From: Megalobrama amblycephala
Taxonomy: Eukaryota > Chordata > Actinopteri > Cypriniformes > Xenocyprididae
Direction: 5' to 3'
Length of the DNA stretch: 64,000 nucleotides
NCBI RefSeq assembly: GCF_018812025.1
Contig: NC_063053.1
Coordinates: 14,240,623 to 14,304,622, forward strand
Shown piece by piece: positions 11,301 to 22,285 of the stretch. The first letter of the stretch is position 1; each line of letters begins with the position of its first letter. Both the position numbers and the translations under genes were made by a program. The notes below the pieces were generated by a model. It did no database searches, had not been told where the DNA came from, and was given only the letters and a program-made list of their open reading frames with translations.

Positions 11301-12734
11301 AATCTCGAAAATTAATTAATAAAAGTGGCTGTTCAAACAAAAACTATTTTTTCTTAAATGTCTTACAAAAGACAAAAAAACAGCACATGCATGAGCTAAT
11401 GTAACTACTGTATCACAGCATCAGCAATTACACAGTTACTGTCTTTAAATAAAGCAACATGCAGCAGAACATCAGTGTTTCTGGATCATCACTGACTGAA
11501 GCAGTGGTCCCAGGTCCTTAGTGCTTCCTCCTCGAGCAGGCTGTTGACGGCAAGACGGGAAAACTCAAACGTGAAGGAAAGAAGATCATGGCTCTCCTGA
11601 GCCACTGTGATGAATTTTACCCATTCATCCATTGGGTTGTCGGGTCTTCTGTAACATGCTGGTTGAGAGGAAATGCATGACGAAGAAGATAACTCTCAAT
11701 TAAGTCTTTACTTGAATCCAATGGGAAAGATACAGATACAGGCAGGAACGCAACACAACACAATGAACATACGAGACCTGACAATGAACAGGGAAGACAG
11801 GAACAGACGATTAACTCAAATGACAGACAGCTGTGATGTGTGATGATATGGTTAATGTCCATGGTGACAGATTGTGGCGGAAAAAACGGAACAAAGGAGC
11901 ACTTGTGACAGATGAAAGAACAAAACAAACAGAATGTGATGGTGACCATAACAATATGTGGCCCAGATCATCATACCGCGTGGCAGATGGGCCGGTACAA
12001 AGTTGCTATATGGGCCAGGCACTGGAGAAGTTGCTTACAGTCTCGATGACAGGCAAATATTCCACTTTAGTACAAAAATCGCTCCTCTTTTTAAGGTTCA
12101 CGTCCAATATATGTTGTGATTTTCTGTTTATAGGCCTACCTCTTTTGTTAAAGGGTCTAAACCAGTACATTAAGGACTTTACTTCATCTCTTCCATTTTA
12201 CTTTTCACTTTCTGCCTTCCATCTGAATTTTGCACGTCATCAGAATCACGAGATTGCAAACAACCAATGCTAGCAGGCTAAAGTTAGCATTTTTCAAGAA
12301 CGTCTACTGCACCTTTTAATGTGCTAATTTAGACTTGAGAGGCCCTCTAGTGGCCATAAAGCTGCTGTGTTCTTGTGCTGCATTTTATTATGTGATATTT
12401 TCCCTGCTTTCCAGTCATGAGTTCCATGAGTTCTTCTCTAAAGATTTAACTTGTACTTCAAACATTAACAATCACAGTGAAATGACAATGAAATTCTATT
12501 TTTGCATAACACTAATAATGTTGTTTCAGTTCCTTAGCAACAAGAAAGAACTTGGGTAGGTCTAAAACAAGTCTCTATGTTAATTTAATGAATGTATTTA
12601 TATAAAGTTAAGTTGAGCATAAATATGCAAAAGAAAATTTAAGTACGAAGGTAAGTTGAAGTAATTAGATTGCTAATTGAGAAAAAGTAAGCAAGGTAAT
12701 TGAAGTAGGTTGTAAGTGTAGTAGTATGTTGAAA
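11301..12734. other. Intergenic, no gene seen
   Basis: No convincing exon, only a dispersed-repeat fragment at about 11950-12015. Open frames here are short, have no recognisable domain and no splice context. Confidence 0.45.
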
Positions 12735-12940
12735 GTGATGCGACGTGTGGCCAAGTATGATGTCCCATACTCGGATTTTGTGCTCCAAGTGCACACACAC
12801 AGCAGTAAGTATTGAATACACACACCCGGAGCAGTGGACAGCCATTTTTGTTGCTCCATCCAGGGAGCGATTGGGAGGGTTAGGTGCCTTGCTCAAGGGC
12901 ACCTCAGTTGTGGGTAATGAGAGTGGAAGACGGCCACATT
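12735..12940 (-). mobile_element. SINE-like repeat, truncated copy
   Basis: Shares the body of the repeat at 36600-36842: cccatactcgg, cacacacc-cggagcagtgg, cagccatt, gggagcgattgg, then ccttgctcaagggcacctcag. The tRNA-like head present in the other copy is not recognisable here. Confidence 0.6.
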
Positions 12941-15752
12941 TCTTGCTGGTACTAAGTCTCAAACTAAATGACCTACACTTTTGGACTTTCAAGTTGCTCT
13001 AGAATAGCGCAGGATGTGTACTAGTAAAGTGTTAACAATGTAACACAGCAATGTCAAAATAGTCAGCAAGTCATCTGCAAAGTAAACTGCAACAGGTCAG
13101 AGGAGCAACTGCCAATTCATTTTGGTGCGAATTGACTTGTGCTGTCTGGGAGGAAAAGAGCAAAAGGTCTTTGAGTTTCTTCCTTGCAGATTCACAAAGA
13201 ACTTGATGAGTCAAAGCAGCACCTACAGATAAAGGCCAGACTGTGCTTGAGTGAAACATTAGCTCTTTATTGGAAAAGCATTTACTTCTCACAGCAGAGG
13301 ACTGGACACAGGTTGTTTCATAAAATGCAACATGAGGTACTGTTTTACTTTGTAAAATGCTTTTTAAAAAAAAAAAAAGTCACTTTTTTTTTTGTACTAG
13401 GTTGATGTACCAGGTTAAAAGCTTAAATCTTTCTTATCTACCCGTGGTGGTAATACAGTTTATGCTCTTTATGTACTCTAAGTTACTTTTGTAAAGAGAG
13501 CACCCGCTAAGTACATAAATGTTCTGAAAGTAATTTTCAGGGTTCAGTACAATATAATATATTCTCTACAAAGCCCCAAGTTTTCTTTTTGTAAGACGCT
13601 GTCAATCTAATAATGACTGTTTTAAACAAACACCAGCTGTTCTTCCTAACTAGGCTTATTTACAATATTGTTCTGGATGCTTGTATCCTGCAGATATGAA
13701 GATGCATTGATGTAGTGCCATTGATCCACCAAACCAGCCATCTGTGGGTCAATATCTCTCAGCAATGTTGCCTTGTCCAGTCATCTGAAAATGTAAGTGG
13801 GTCATTCTAGGGGCATATCTCATGCTGGTCAATCACCTGATATTGTTTTCTGATCAAGCAGTGAGAAATAGAGCACTTGAAAAATGGAGCAAACCATGCC
13901 GTGCTGGACAATCTCTCATTTGCTGTCCAGCTAAACTCCAAAGGCGTGTGAAAGCAAAAGATGCATCTTTTATTATAATCTGCAAAAAGACCAAGCAAAC
14001 AGTTTGATCATCAGCAGGGGAGTTTACTGAAATCTGATGGGACTGAGGGGTTATGTTGGTTTTAAATCACTGTACTTTCCTCTGTGGTGTAATGGATTTT
14101 TGTTCTGAAAGCGCTCCATTTGGAATTACTTATAAAGATTTAATGAGCATTAAACTAATCAGCATGGGAGGTCTTCATGCTGCTAATAACATGCAAAGTC
14201 TTGAATCTGCTGCAATGACCATAAAAGACACATTTCATTTAAGAATGAAAAAAATGCTTCTTTGAAACTTTGTTTTTGATCTCCAGGATATGAGTTGTTA
14301 GTGAAAAAGTATAATCTACTTAATAGGTATTTTGTCTGTATTATAATTCTGTACTTCAGAAATCCAAATTACTTCAAAGATGCTTGGATATTTTCCCATC
14401 TTTGTGGACTAATAGACGTGTCTGTCCACAAGAGGCGATCTAATAAAGTCATTCATTGGTTCCTGTCTTTCATTCAAAAACATTATAAATGAGAGAACAT
14501 TTGGTTCCTGAGCTCTTTTTTCCTTCTATCTTGGCTACTTTTTTGCTATGCCTGTTCTAAGTATATTTATTAGGCTATTAAGAAGCTGTACAGTAATACA
14601 TCTTAATGATTTGTGTGAGTAGCAATGGTGGTTGTTTTGAGTGAATGGAATGGATTAAGTTGTTCTATTTTATGAAACTATTCATGTTCCTGAATTGGCA
14701 ATGCTGAACTAATCCATTCTTTCACCTTTTCTACAATAGAGGATCCACAAGTAGTAGAGTGAAGATGGCTATCTTAGGCCAGACTCTTTGTGCTCCAGAG
14801 TTTTACTGTTACACGTGTTACATGCCAGCCCTTTTTAGTCTAGGGGTAATGGCATGGCAGTAACAAGTTTTTGGAGAGAGAAAGACAGAGCACACAGAAA
14901 CCTCTTGTCTCCCACCCCAGTAACACATCCAGAACCAATGAGCTTAAGGTGGTATTTATTAAGTCAAATGTAAAAGATGAAGGGAAAAACATAAGCTTCA
15001 GGAGGGGGCAAAGGCCAACATAAAAAAAAAAGTTTCTAATTCAGTTTTAACCATAACTTACCTATACATAACCAAAAAGAAAATAAATAAACTTGCCTAT
15101 CTTCCTGACTACACATAACCAGGAGAAAAGCAATTTCAAACAAAAAGGGCACCCACCTCCCTACAGGTTTACTTAAAAGAAAATCTTAAATTCTGAACAA
15201 AAAAAGCCTATAAGTCTTCAACTACATTCACAGCAGCACCAATGGTTAGCACTTGTCTTTAACAGAAAACAGTAGCTTTATCTGGAGCAAGCAAAAAGAA
15301 GTCCATGTGGCAAGTTAAATCTACAACCCTCTCAGCTTGATGTGAGACAAGGCTGGCTTTATATGCTGGCTTTCTCCTGGCTGCAGCCAATCAGTGGATC
15401 TGAGGTGAATGGGCAGCAAATCAGCAACAGGTGAACCCAATTACCTCCTTGAGAATCTTAGCTGTAGACATGCAGAGAAAACAATGAAAAGAAAACAAAC
15501 ACCAAAAATATTTATGACTCATCCACTTCACAGATTTTTGTCCAATCAAATGCTCTATCAAATGAGAAAGTCCCTCCACCTGATAGATTCACATTATACA
15601 TGATGTAACCATCATACACAGTATCTTTATGTGATATAAAAAATTTATAATAGTGTGGAACAGTGTTGGAATTAACAAATAGTGGCCCACAGCTATTGCT
15701 TTTAATGAAACCTTATATATGTTTGACCCTCTGACACTCACTGACCTTAAAC
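12941..15752. other. Intergenic, no gene seen
   Basis: AT-rich sequence. I looked for exon-like frames with acceptor and donor sites on both strands and found none I can support. Confidence 0.4.
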
Positions 15753-15753
15753 A

Positions 15754-16070
15754 TGTCACCCAAAAATGAAAATGAATTCTGTCAACATTTACTCACTCTC
15801 ATGTAATTGCAAAAGTGTATGACTTTCTTTCCTCTGTGGAACATGGAAGATATTTTAAGAAATGTCTCTGTGTTAATTTGTCAATAAAATAAAATAAAAA
15901 TAAAATAAAATAAAATAAAATAAAATAAAATAAAATAAAATAAAATAAAATAAAATAAAATAAAATAAAATAAAATAAAATAAAATAAAATAAAATAAAA
16001 TAAAATAAAATAATGTGAGGGTGAGTAAATGATGACAGAATTTTCATATTTGGGTTAACTGTCTCTTTAA
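15754..16070. mobile_element. Palindromic MITE split by a (TAAAA)n microsatellite
   Basis: The left arm (cacccaaaaatgaaaatg, gtcaacatttactcactctc) is the reverse complement of the right arm (gagggtgagtaaatgatgac, ttttcatatttgggttaac). These are the ends of the common fish MITE also seen at 19873, 37470, 37977, 43300 and 53329. The centre is a microsatellite. Confidence 0.75.
15886..16012. repeat. (TAAAA)n microsatellite, about 25 units
   Basis: Nearly pure taaaa units with no interruption, flanked by the two arms of a MITE. Confidence 0.95.
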
Positions 16071-17110
16071 CTTTTACAAGCTTTTGCTGTGTCTGCCAGT
16101 GTTGATTGTCCATCAAAAATGCTTTGGTTTGATTGATTTTGTGAACTAGGTCAAGCATGTTCTTGTAACACTTAGAATGGAGAATGGAGAAGAATCTTTC
16201 AAGGATTCCTTGAAAGACTGCATAGAATTGCTGTATGTGCAGTGGAGCCTGTGGTTGATTGCATAAGCTGCTTATTATCTTACAAGTTAGTCATCAAATT
16301 TTTTTCTTCAAGACAGGTCATAATTTTTTTTATTTGGTATTATTAAATTATTAATAATTATTTTTTTAAAAACGTAAGACTGTTGCTAATGTACTGTTAA
16401 ATGTGGTTAAAGTTACCATAGTTTAAAGATCTCATAGTTGTAAAGATCCATTTTGAGGGTTATATTAGCTGTGTGAACTGTTTTTATGCTGTTCAAGGCA
16501 AGCGCGAGCTCCGGGGGCGGGGGAGCAGGAGATTTAAAGGGGCCGCAACCTATATATCGGTGCATAGTTAATGATGCCCCAAAATAGGCAGTAAAAAAAA
16601 TGAATTAAAAACTATCTATGGGGTATTTTGAGATGGAACTTCACAGACACATTCAGGGGACTCCTTAGACTTATATTACATCTTTTAAAAAGAAGTTCTA
16701 GGGCACCTTTAATAATCCCATGGTATACTGATTCTGACATTATAGTGTGTTGTGATAAGTATCCTGTACTGTGATCAAAAGTAGTGTTGTCCTAATCCTT
16801 GCTGTGTGAATTCTGGTTCCATAAGCCTGCCTGTCTGTCATCAGGTAACTGAGATTATTGTGAATATGTGATGAAACAGGGAATGTGCTTCAGCCTCACT
16901 GCTGTGAGTGCTTATCTGGTCTGGTAGTTTATTACAGTTATGGCATTACTTCTAATATACCGCCATGTTGTTTATTTATTTGTGAAGTAAATGTTTTATT
17001 TTTGTTTTTGAAGGAGCTTTATGTTTGCATAGGACAGTTAAGCTATTTGTCAGTGAGGTTGCTCATGGCTGCTTGACCAATTATAACAACTTGTGAGAGT
17101 CTGTGTGTTT
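16071..17110. other. Intergenic with a transposon fragment
   Basis: No gene seen. The piece from about 16500 to 16735 (agatttaaaggggccgcaacc to agggcacctttaa) looks like a transposon end fragment; the rest is AT-rich. Confidence 0.4.
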
Positions 17111-18705
17111 GTGCTCAGCATAAATGAGTACACCCCCTTTGAAAAGTAACATTTTAAACTCAATGTTTAAACTCATAATCTCAATGAACACAAAAACAAT
17201 TTCTAAAATGTTGACAAGACTAAGTTTTATATAACATCTGTTTAACTTAACATGAAAGTATGGTTAATAATATAAGAACAAAATTTTCAGTTTTACTCAA
17301 ATTAGGGTGATGCAAAAATGAGTACACCCCACTGAAAGTCTCTGGAGCAAAGCTAAATTTAAGACTACAGATGTCTAATTTAACAAGAATTCAACCACAG
17401 GTGAGTCTAATTATTCATTACACAGGTGTCCAGCAAACAGTTGACTATAAAAGGGTGTTAAAACCCCTTCCCATTTCATGCTGTCAGCAATGGCACCACA
17501 TGGAAGAGAAATGTCACAAGACCTGAGAAAGAAAATAATTTCTTTACACTAGAAAGGTGAAGGCTACAAGAAGATCAGCAAAGCTTTACTTATCAGTCAG
17601 AATACTGTAGCAAAAGTGGTACAAACATTTAAAAAAGATGGAACTGCAACCATCTCACAGAGACATCAAGGTCGTCCATGGAAGTTAACACCTTGACAGG
17701 AGTGTCTTCTGATGAGAAGGGTTGAAGAAAATCAGCATGCAAGTTCACTGCAGTTATCTAAAGAAGTAGAAAGCCAAACTGGGGTGACTATTTCACACAA
17801 TACACAATACAGCGTTCACTGCAGAGGAATGCATGCATGGGTGCCATCCACGAAAAAAGCCTTTTCTAAAGCCCAGGTACAAAAAAGCCCACCTAGAGTT
17901 TGCCAGGGCCCATGCTGACCAAGATGAAGACTACTGGAACTCTATACTCTGGAGTGATGCGACCAAGATAAATGTTTTTGGAACTGAAGCCTTTAAAACT
18001 GTATGGCGTCACAAAGGTGAGGAATACAAAGAAAAATGCATGGTGCCTACAGTAAAACATGGTGGTGGCAATGCTGGTGTCGGGGAGCTGCATTTCATTG
18101 ATGGCATCATGAATTCACAGATGTACTGTTCTATACTGAAGGAGAAGATGCTACCATCACCCCGTGCCCTTGGTCATTGTGCACTTTTCCAACATGACAA
18201 TGATCCTAAACGCATATCTAAGGCCACTGTTGGATTTCTGAAGAACAGGGTGAAAGTGATTCATTGGCTCCTGATCTGAACCCAATCGAACACCTATGGG
18301 GAATTCTGAAGAGACAAGTTGAGCATCACTCTCCATCCAGCATCCAGTCTCTAAAAGAGGTAATTCTTGAAGAACGGAAAAAGATGTTGCAAAATGTCGC
18401 CAACTTGTTCATTCCATGCCTAGAAGACTTGGTGCTGTCATTAAAAATCATGGAGGCCATACAAAGTACTAGATGTAATAGTTTTTGTTGTGGGGTGTTT
18501 TTTTCGATCACCCTAATTTGAGTAAAACTGAAAAAGTGTGTAATCTAAGATATATTATTAACCCTACTTTCATGTTATAAGTTAAGCAGATGTTATATTA
18601 AACTTAGTCTTGTCAGCATTTTGGAAATTGGTTTTGTGTTCATTGTGATATTGTTTAAAATGTTACTTTTCAAAGGGGGTGTACTCATTTATGCTGAGCA
18701 CTGTA
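17111..18705 (+). mobile_element. Tc1/mariner transposon, decayed
   Basis: The left end (gtgctcagcataaatgagta, then cacccccttt) is the reverse complement of the right end (gtactcatttatgctgagca ending ctgta). The inverted repeats extend for about 200 bp with moderate divergence, and the right end abuts TA, the Tc1 target. Between them lies a broken Tc1-type transposase on the plus strand. The left tip is worn: the expected terminal TACA is not there. Confidence 0.9.
17490..18472 (+). pseudogene. Tc1-like transposase pseudogene
   Basis: Reading from the ATG at 17490, the N-terminal helix-turn-helix region is recognisable ([11 protein letters not shown]) but is broken by a stop just before it, another stop follows GRPWKLTP at about 17696, and further frame changes occur at about 17815, 18265 and 18400. 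The DDE catalytic triad is still legible: Asp in WSDATKIN (about 17955), Asp in FQHDNDPKR (about 18195) and Glu in APDLNPIEHLWG (about 18285). The frame ends with HTKY and a stop at 18470-18472, the usual Tc1 C terminus. It cannot make a full protein now. Confidence 0.9.
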
Positions 18706-19865
18706 GAAACACTCCTAAAAGACCAAAACATAGATTCTTGTTTCCCTTTGAGAATAATACTCCATGGCGGCATCCCATCGTTTCTGAAAAAGGGATATGT
18801 CCTAAGAAATGTTTTGGTATGGTAGAATCTTTTGGAAACTAGAATCTTTTTAAAAAGATTAAAATGAGCTAAAAACTAAAAGAGGTTTTTAAAATGACCT
18901 TAAAGGGATTGTAATGGCTTGCTGTATGTTGTGAATTTTTACTCTTACTAATGTAGAAACATGTCCTAATCAATATGGAGAGAATACTGGGGAAAAAATA
19001 TCAGGAAATATTTTTGGAAAATATTTTTGTATTCCGGAAAGTGTTTGTGAGGTTTGGTACAGACCAGTGTTATTTGGTATTTAGTCTGGAAAACTGGTGG
19101 TTTGGTTTTGCACTAGACTCGTGAAGAGATGCAATTCAGTGACGCATGTGGCCACATTAATCCCCCATTAGCACAGCATCTGACCTCTTTCTTATTGCCC
19201 TCTGTTCACAGGTCAGACTGAGATTAGGGTTATTTTAATATATGAATAATACTATTGGTTTTAAGTACGTTTTTAGAATGTCATACTTTTGGAGTTTGTG
19301 TCTTTTTAAAAGGAGATATACATTCTTTTTAAATTTTCTAACTGTACAAAATAAGTGATTTGAAGTGAATTTGGTATGAATGCTGGTTACCAACAAAACA
19401 GAGAGATTTGTAGGATGAGAGAGACTACTAAAATCTTTTGCATCAAATCAGCATTCAGTGATTTTCCTGTATTACTTTTAAGTGACTGCAGAAGCACAGC
19501 TGTTATCATCAGCACCTTGAGCTGTTTCCTAGATTGATAGAAAAGGCAGGTTTAGGAGATATGGTTAATTGTGACTGACTGATTCTGACCTGTCAGTAAG
19601 AATGATTCAAGGGAAAGTGATTTAACCCCTGCAGGGAGTGTGTTGACCGATGAGAGAGCTGTTGAACTGTCATTTGCCTCAAGTGTAGGTGTGTGAGAGT
19701 GACCAGCCTTTTGGGCATCTGCACCAAAATTACACTGAAGCACTTCTGTGTTCTCTAAATTGCAAATCTTATTTTATTATTATTATTATTTTTTTTAAAT
19801 AAAATAAAATAAAAGGCCACTTAGTTGTACTTAAAAAGAGTACACTTTCATGACTATGTTTATAA
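18706..19865. other. Intergenic, no gene seen
   Basis: AT-rich sequence with a short run of tattattatt at about 19775 and an aaaataaaataaaat run at about 19797-19815. No exon can be supported. Confidence 0.4.
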
Positions 19866-19869
19866 AAAC

Positions 19870-20040
19870 ACTTAAAGGATAGTTAAAAATGAAAATTCTG
19901 TCATCATTTACTCCTCCTCAAGTTGTTCCAAACCTGTATAAATTTCTTTGTTCCGCTGTACACAAAGATATTTGGAAGAATGTTTGTAACCAAATAGATT
20001 TTGGCCTGTATTGACTGCCATAGTTTTTTCCTAATAATGT
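19870..20040. mobile_element. MITE fragment (single arm)
   Basis: Begins ttaaaggatagttaaaaatg and continues with the same words as the left arm of the MITE at 43300 (caaacctgtataaatttctt, tttggaagaatg). The partner arm is absent or beyond recognition. Confidence 0.6.
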
Positions 20041-20990
20041 CAAATTAAAAGTTTTAGTTTGTTTAATTTGTCGTGCTTTAAAGTGCACTTATTTTGATGT
20101 TGACTAAAATAGTAGGGTAAAGCATAAAATTTTAACTGTATTGTGTTGTTCAATATTACATTTAAAGGTACCATATTTTAAAGGTACGGTTTAACTTTTT
20201 TTTTTAGTCAGCACAACCTCAATCCTTCTTTCAAAACATGTTTTTGTCTTACTCTGATTCACTGTGGTAAGCCTAAGTGTTTATATTTTAGACGTGAATG
20301 GATGGTTTTCACAGGAAATTGCATACATCACTCACCCATGCGTGTCTCATCATATCCGTAAATAGAGAATGGTGTGAGAGTGGCATAGGTTAGTTGTCAC
20401 AGCTAGTTGACATAGAACAGACCGAGTCTGCTAGCAAAAAGAGAATGCGTCAGAGCTCTAATCAACACTGCTTCAATTTTCGGAGAGTTCATTGTAAAGC
20501 ATTATCTATTGTGAAGAGTCATTTCATTGTAGTTGTTGTAGCACTGTGCTGGGATTTATTTTCAAGGAAGTACCGTGTCTATATGGGTATATAATGTCTT
20601 CAGCGAGTCAGATTCAGGGGCCATTTAAAGACACCATTTTCAACTAAATGAATGAATGAGGCATATAGGCTTTCCACTGTGTACACCCAAAACGCTTAAC
20701 TAAAAACTGAAAAATTTGTATGGGTTTTGGTCGTTAGGGGGCCTGAAAATGCAAAACTTTTGAAAACAGCTTTTAAAGTGCAAGTTTTTGAAAAGATACC
20801 GTTATCGTCTCTGTGTAAACTGCAAAAATGCGAATTTGTGAAAACTGTGACGTCATGCGCATGCCTATTGCGTGTTCAGTCTGTGCATAGTGTTTCTTTA
20901 CAAAGTGAAATCGCCAGCTAAATGTTTCGTTACTTTGATGTAAAATTAATAATCTACCTAATCTAATCTAAAAAGCCTACCTTCACATAC
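20041..20990. other. Intergenic with a transposon-like fragment
   Basis: No gene seen. The part from about 20600 to 20890 (gatacc-gttatcgtctctgtgtaaac, gtgacgtcatgcgcatg) has the look of a DNA-transposon fragment. Confidence 0.35.
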
Positions 20991-20994
20991 TTAA

Positions 20995-21838
20995 AGGATT
21001 AGTCCACTTTTAAATAAAACTTTCCCGATAATGTACTCACCCCCATGTCATCCAAGATGTTCATGTCTTTCTTTCTTCAGTCAAAAAGAAATTAAGGTTT
21101 TTGATGAAAACATTCCAGGATTTTTCTCCATATAGTGGACTTCAATGGAGCCCAAAAGGTTGAAGGTCAAAATTACAGTTCCCAGCGATCCCAGATGAGA
21201 AATAAGGGTCTTATCTAGAGAAACCTTAGCTCATTTTCTAAAAAAAATTAAAATTGTATACGTTTTAACCATAAATGTTCATCTTGAACTAGCTCTCTTC
21301 TTCTTCTCTATTTGAACTCCAGCAGTGTAGACAGTGCTAAGTGTATTACTGCCCTCCTCAGGTCAAAGTTTGAACTAAATTGTCATAAACAATACGTTAG
21401 TGCAAGTATATAACAATTAGTTCAAACTTTAACCTGTGGAGGGCAGTAATACACTTAGCAGTGTCTACACTGCTGGAATTCAAATAGAGAAGAAGAAGAA
21501 GAAGAAGAAGAAGAAGAAGAAGAGCGCTAGTTCAAGATGAGCATTTATTGTTAAAACTTGGTTTCTCTAGATAAGATGGTTAAAACTTGGTTTCTCTAGA
21601 AGACCCTTATTCCTCGTCTGGGATCGTGTAGAACACTTTGAAGCTGCAATGAAACTGTAATTTTGACCTTCAACCGTTTGGGCTCCATTGAAGTCCACTA
21701 TATGGAGAAAAATCCTGGAATGTTTTCATCAAAAACCTTAATTTCTTGTCGACTGAAGAAAGAAAGACATGAATATCTTGGATGACGTGGGGGTGAGTAA
21801 AATATCAGGAAATTTTAATTTGAAAGTGGACTAATCCT
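20995..21838. mobile_element. Palindromic piggyBac-like MITE with TTAA duplication
   Basis: Inverted arms: aggattagtccacttt at the left end and aaagtggactaatcct at the right, continuing inward for about 200 bp each (gtcatccaagatgttcatgt against its reverse complement near 21770). It is flanked by TTAA at 20991-20994 and 21839-21842, the piggyBac target. The second pair of inverted words (ctgccctcctcaggtc / gacctgtggagggcag-like) nests in the centre, and an (aga)n run lies at about 21487-21523. Confidence 0.8.
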
Positions 21839-21879
21839 TTAATAACAATTGTCTACTTACAGTTTGTGGGTCACGTCAC

Positions 21880-22115
21880 GTACGCTCTAATTTCCGTCTG
21901 AGTGCGTGATAAATATGAAGGCGTGAGAGTAGCCTGTCAAAGCTACTACGGCGCGCGCGCTGACACAGTGATTGCCACGCGCTCTTTTAGCGCTCCCATA
22001 CAGTGAGTGAGCACGACTGAACAGAATCTGACATTTGTACGGCACTCGCGTGTAACGCTTTTATCTCCGCCTAAAAAGTCTTCTGGTGTGCCGCTCTCTG
22101 TCAGTTACGCGAGTG
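21880..22115 (+). promoter_or_regulatory. CpG-rich 5' flank of melanopsin (putative promoter/5' UTR)
   Basis: Directly ahead of the first ATG the sequence turns CpG-rich (ctacggcgcgcgcgctgac, cacgcgctcttttagcgctc) in otherwise AT-rich surroundings. A TATA-like ataaatat lies at about 21909-21916. The position and composition fit a promoter and 5' leader; the transcription start is not determinable by eye. Confidence 0.45.
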
Positions 22116-22285
22116 ATGGTTAGCAGCGCCGTGCGCTCACTGAGGAAGGGCATCTCGTGCCCGACACAAGACCCGAACTGCACGCGCATCGTGGAAAGCC
22201 GCGCATCGTGGAAAGCCTCTCCTCGTGGAACAACTCCGTGATGAGCGCGTACAGACTGGTTGATTTACCCCCCACGACCACATCA
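22116..22285 (+). CDS. opn4a: opn4a coding exon 1 (N terminus), frameshifted
   Basis: ATG at 22116 has a favourable context (G at -3 and +4). It reads MVSSAVRSLRKGISCPTQD, then PNCTRIVES as in fish melanopsin-A, and then leaves the family frame at the second copy of a 17-bp repeat, ending at TGA 22239-22241. The family frame resumes as LSSWNNSVMSAY and ends PPTTTS at the donor gtgagt (22286). The only in-frame ATG ahead of the donor is at 22241. Starting there loses the glycosylation-type sites NCT and NNS of the extracellular N terminus. Confidence 0.85.

Noticed and set aside
11833..12273. 146-codon plus-strand open frame
   Set aside because: Overlaps a dispersed repeat fragment, has no recognisable domain, and another long frame lies opposite; no splice or promoter context.
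15799..16158. 119-codon minus-strand frame with repeated FILFY
   Set aside because: It is the translation of the (TAAAA)n microsatellite and the flanking MITE arms.
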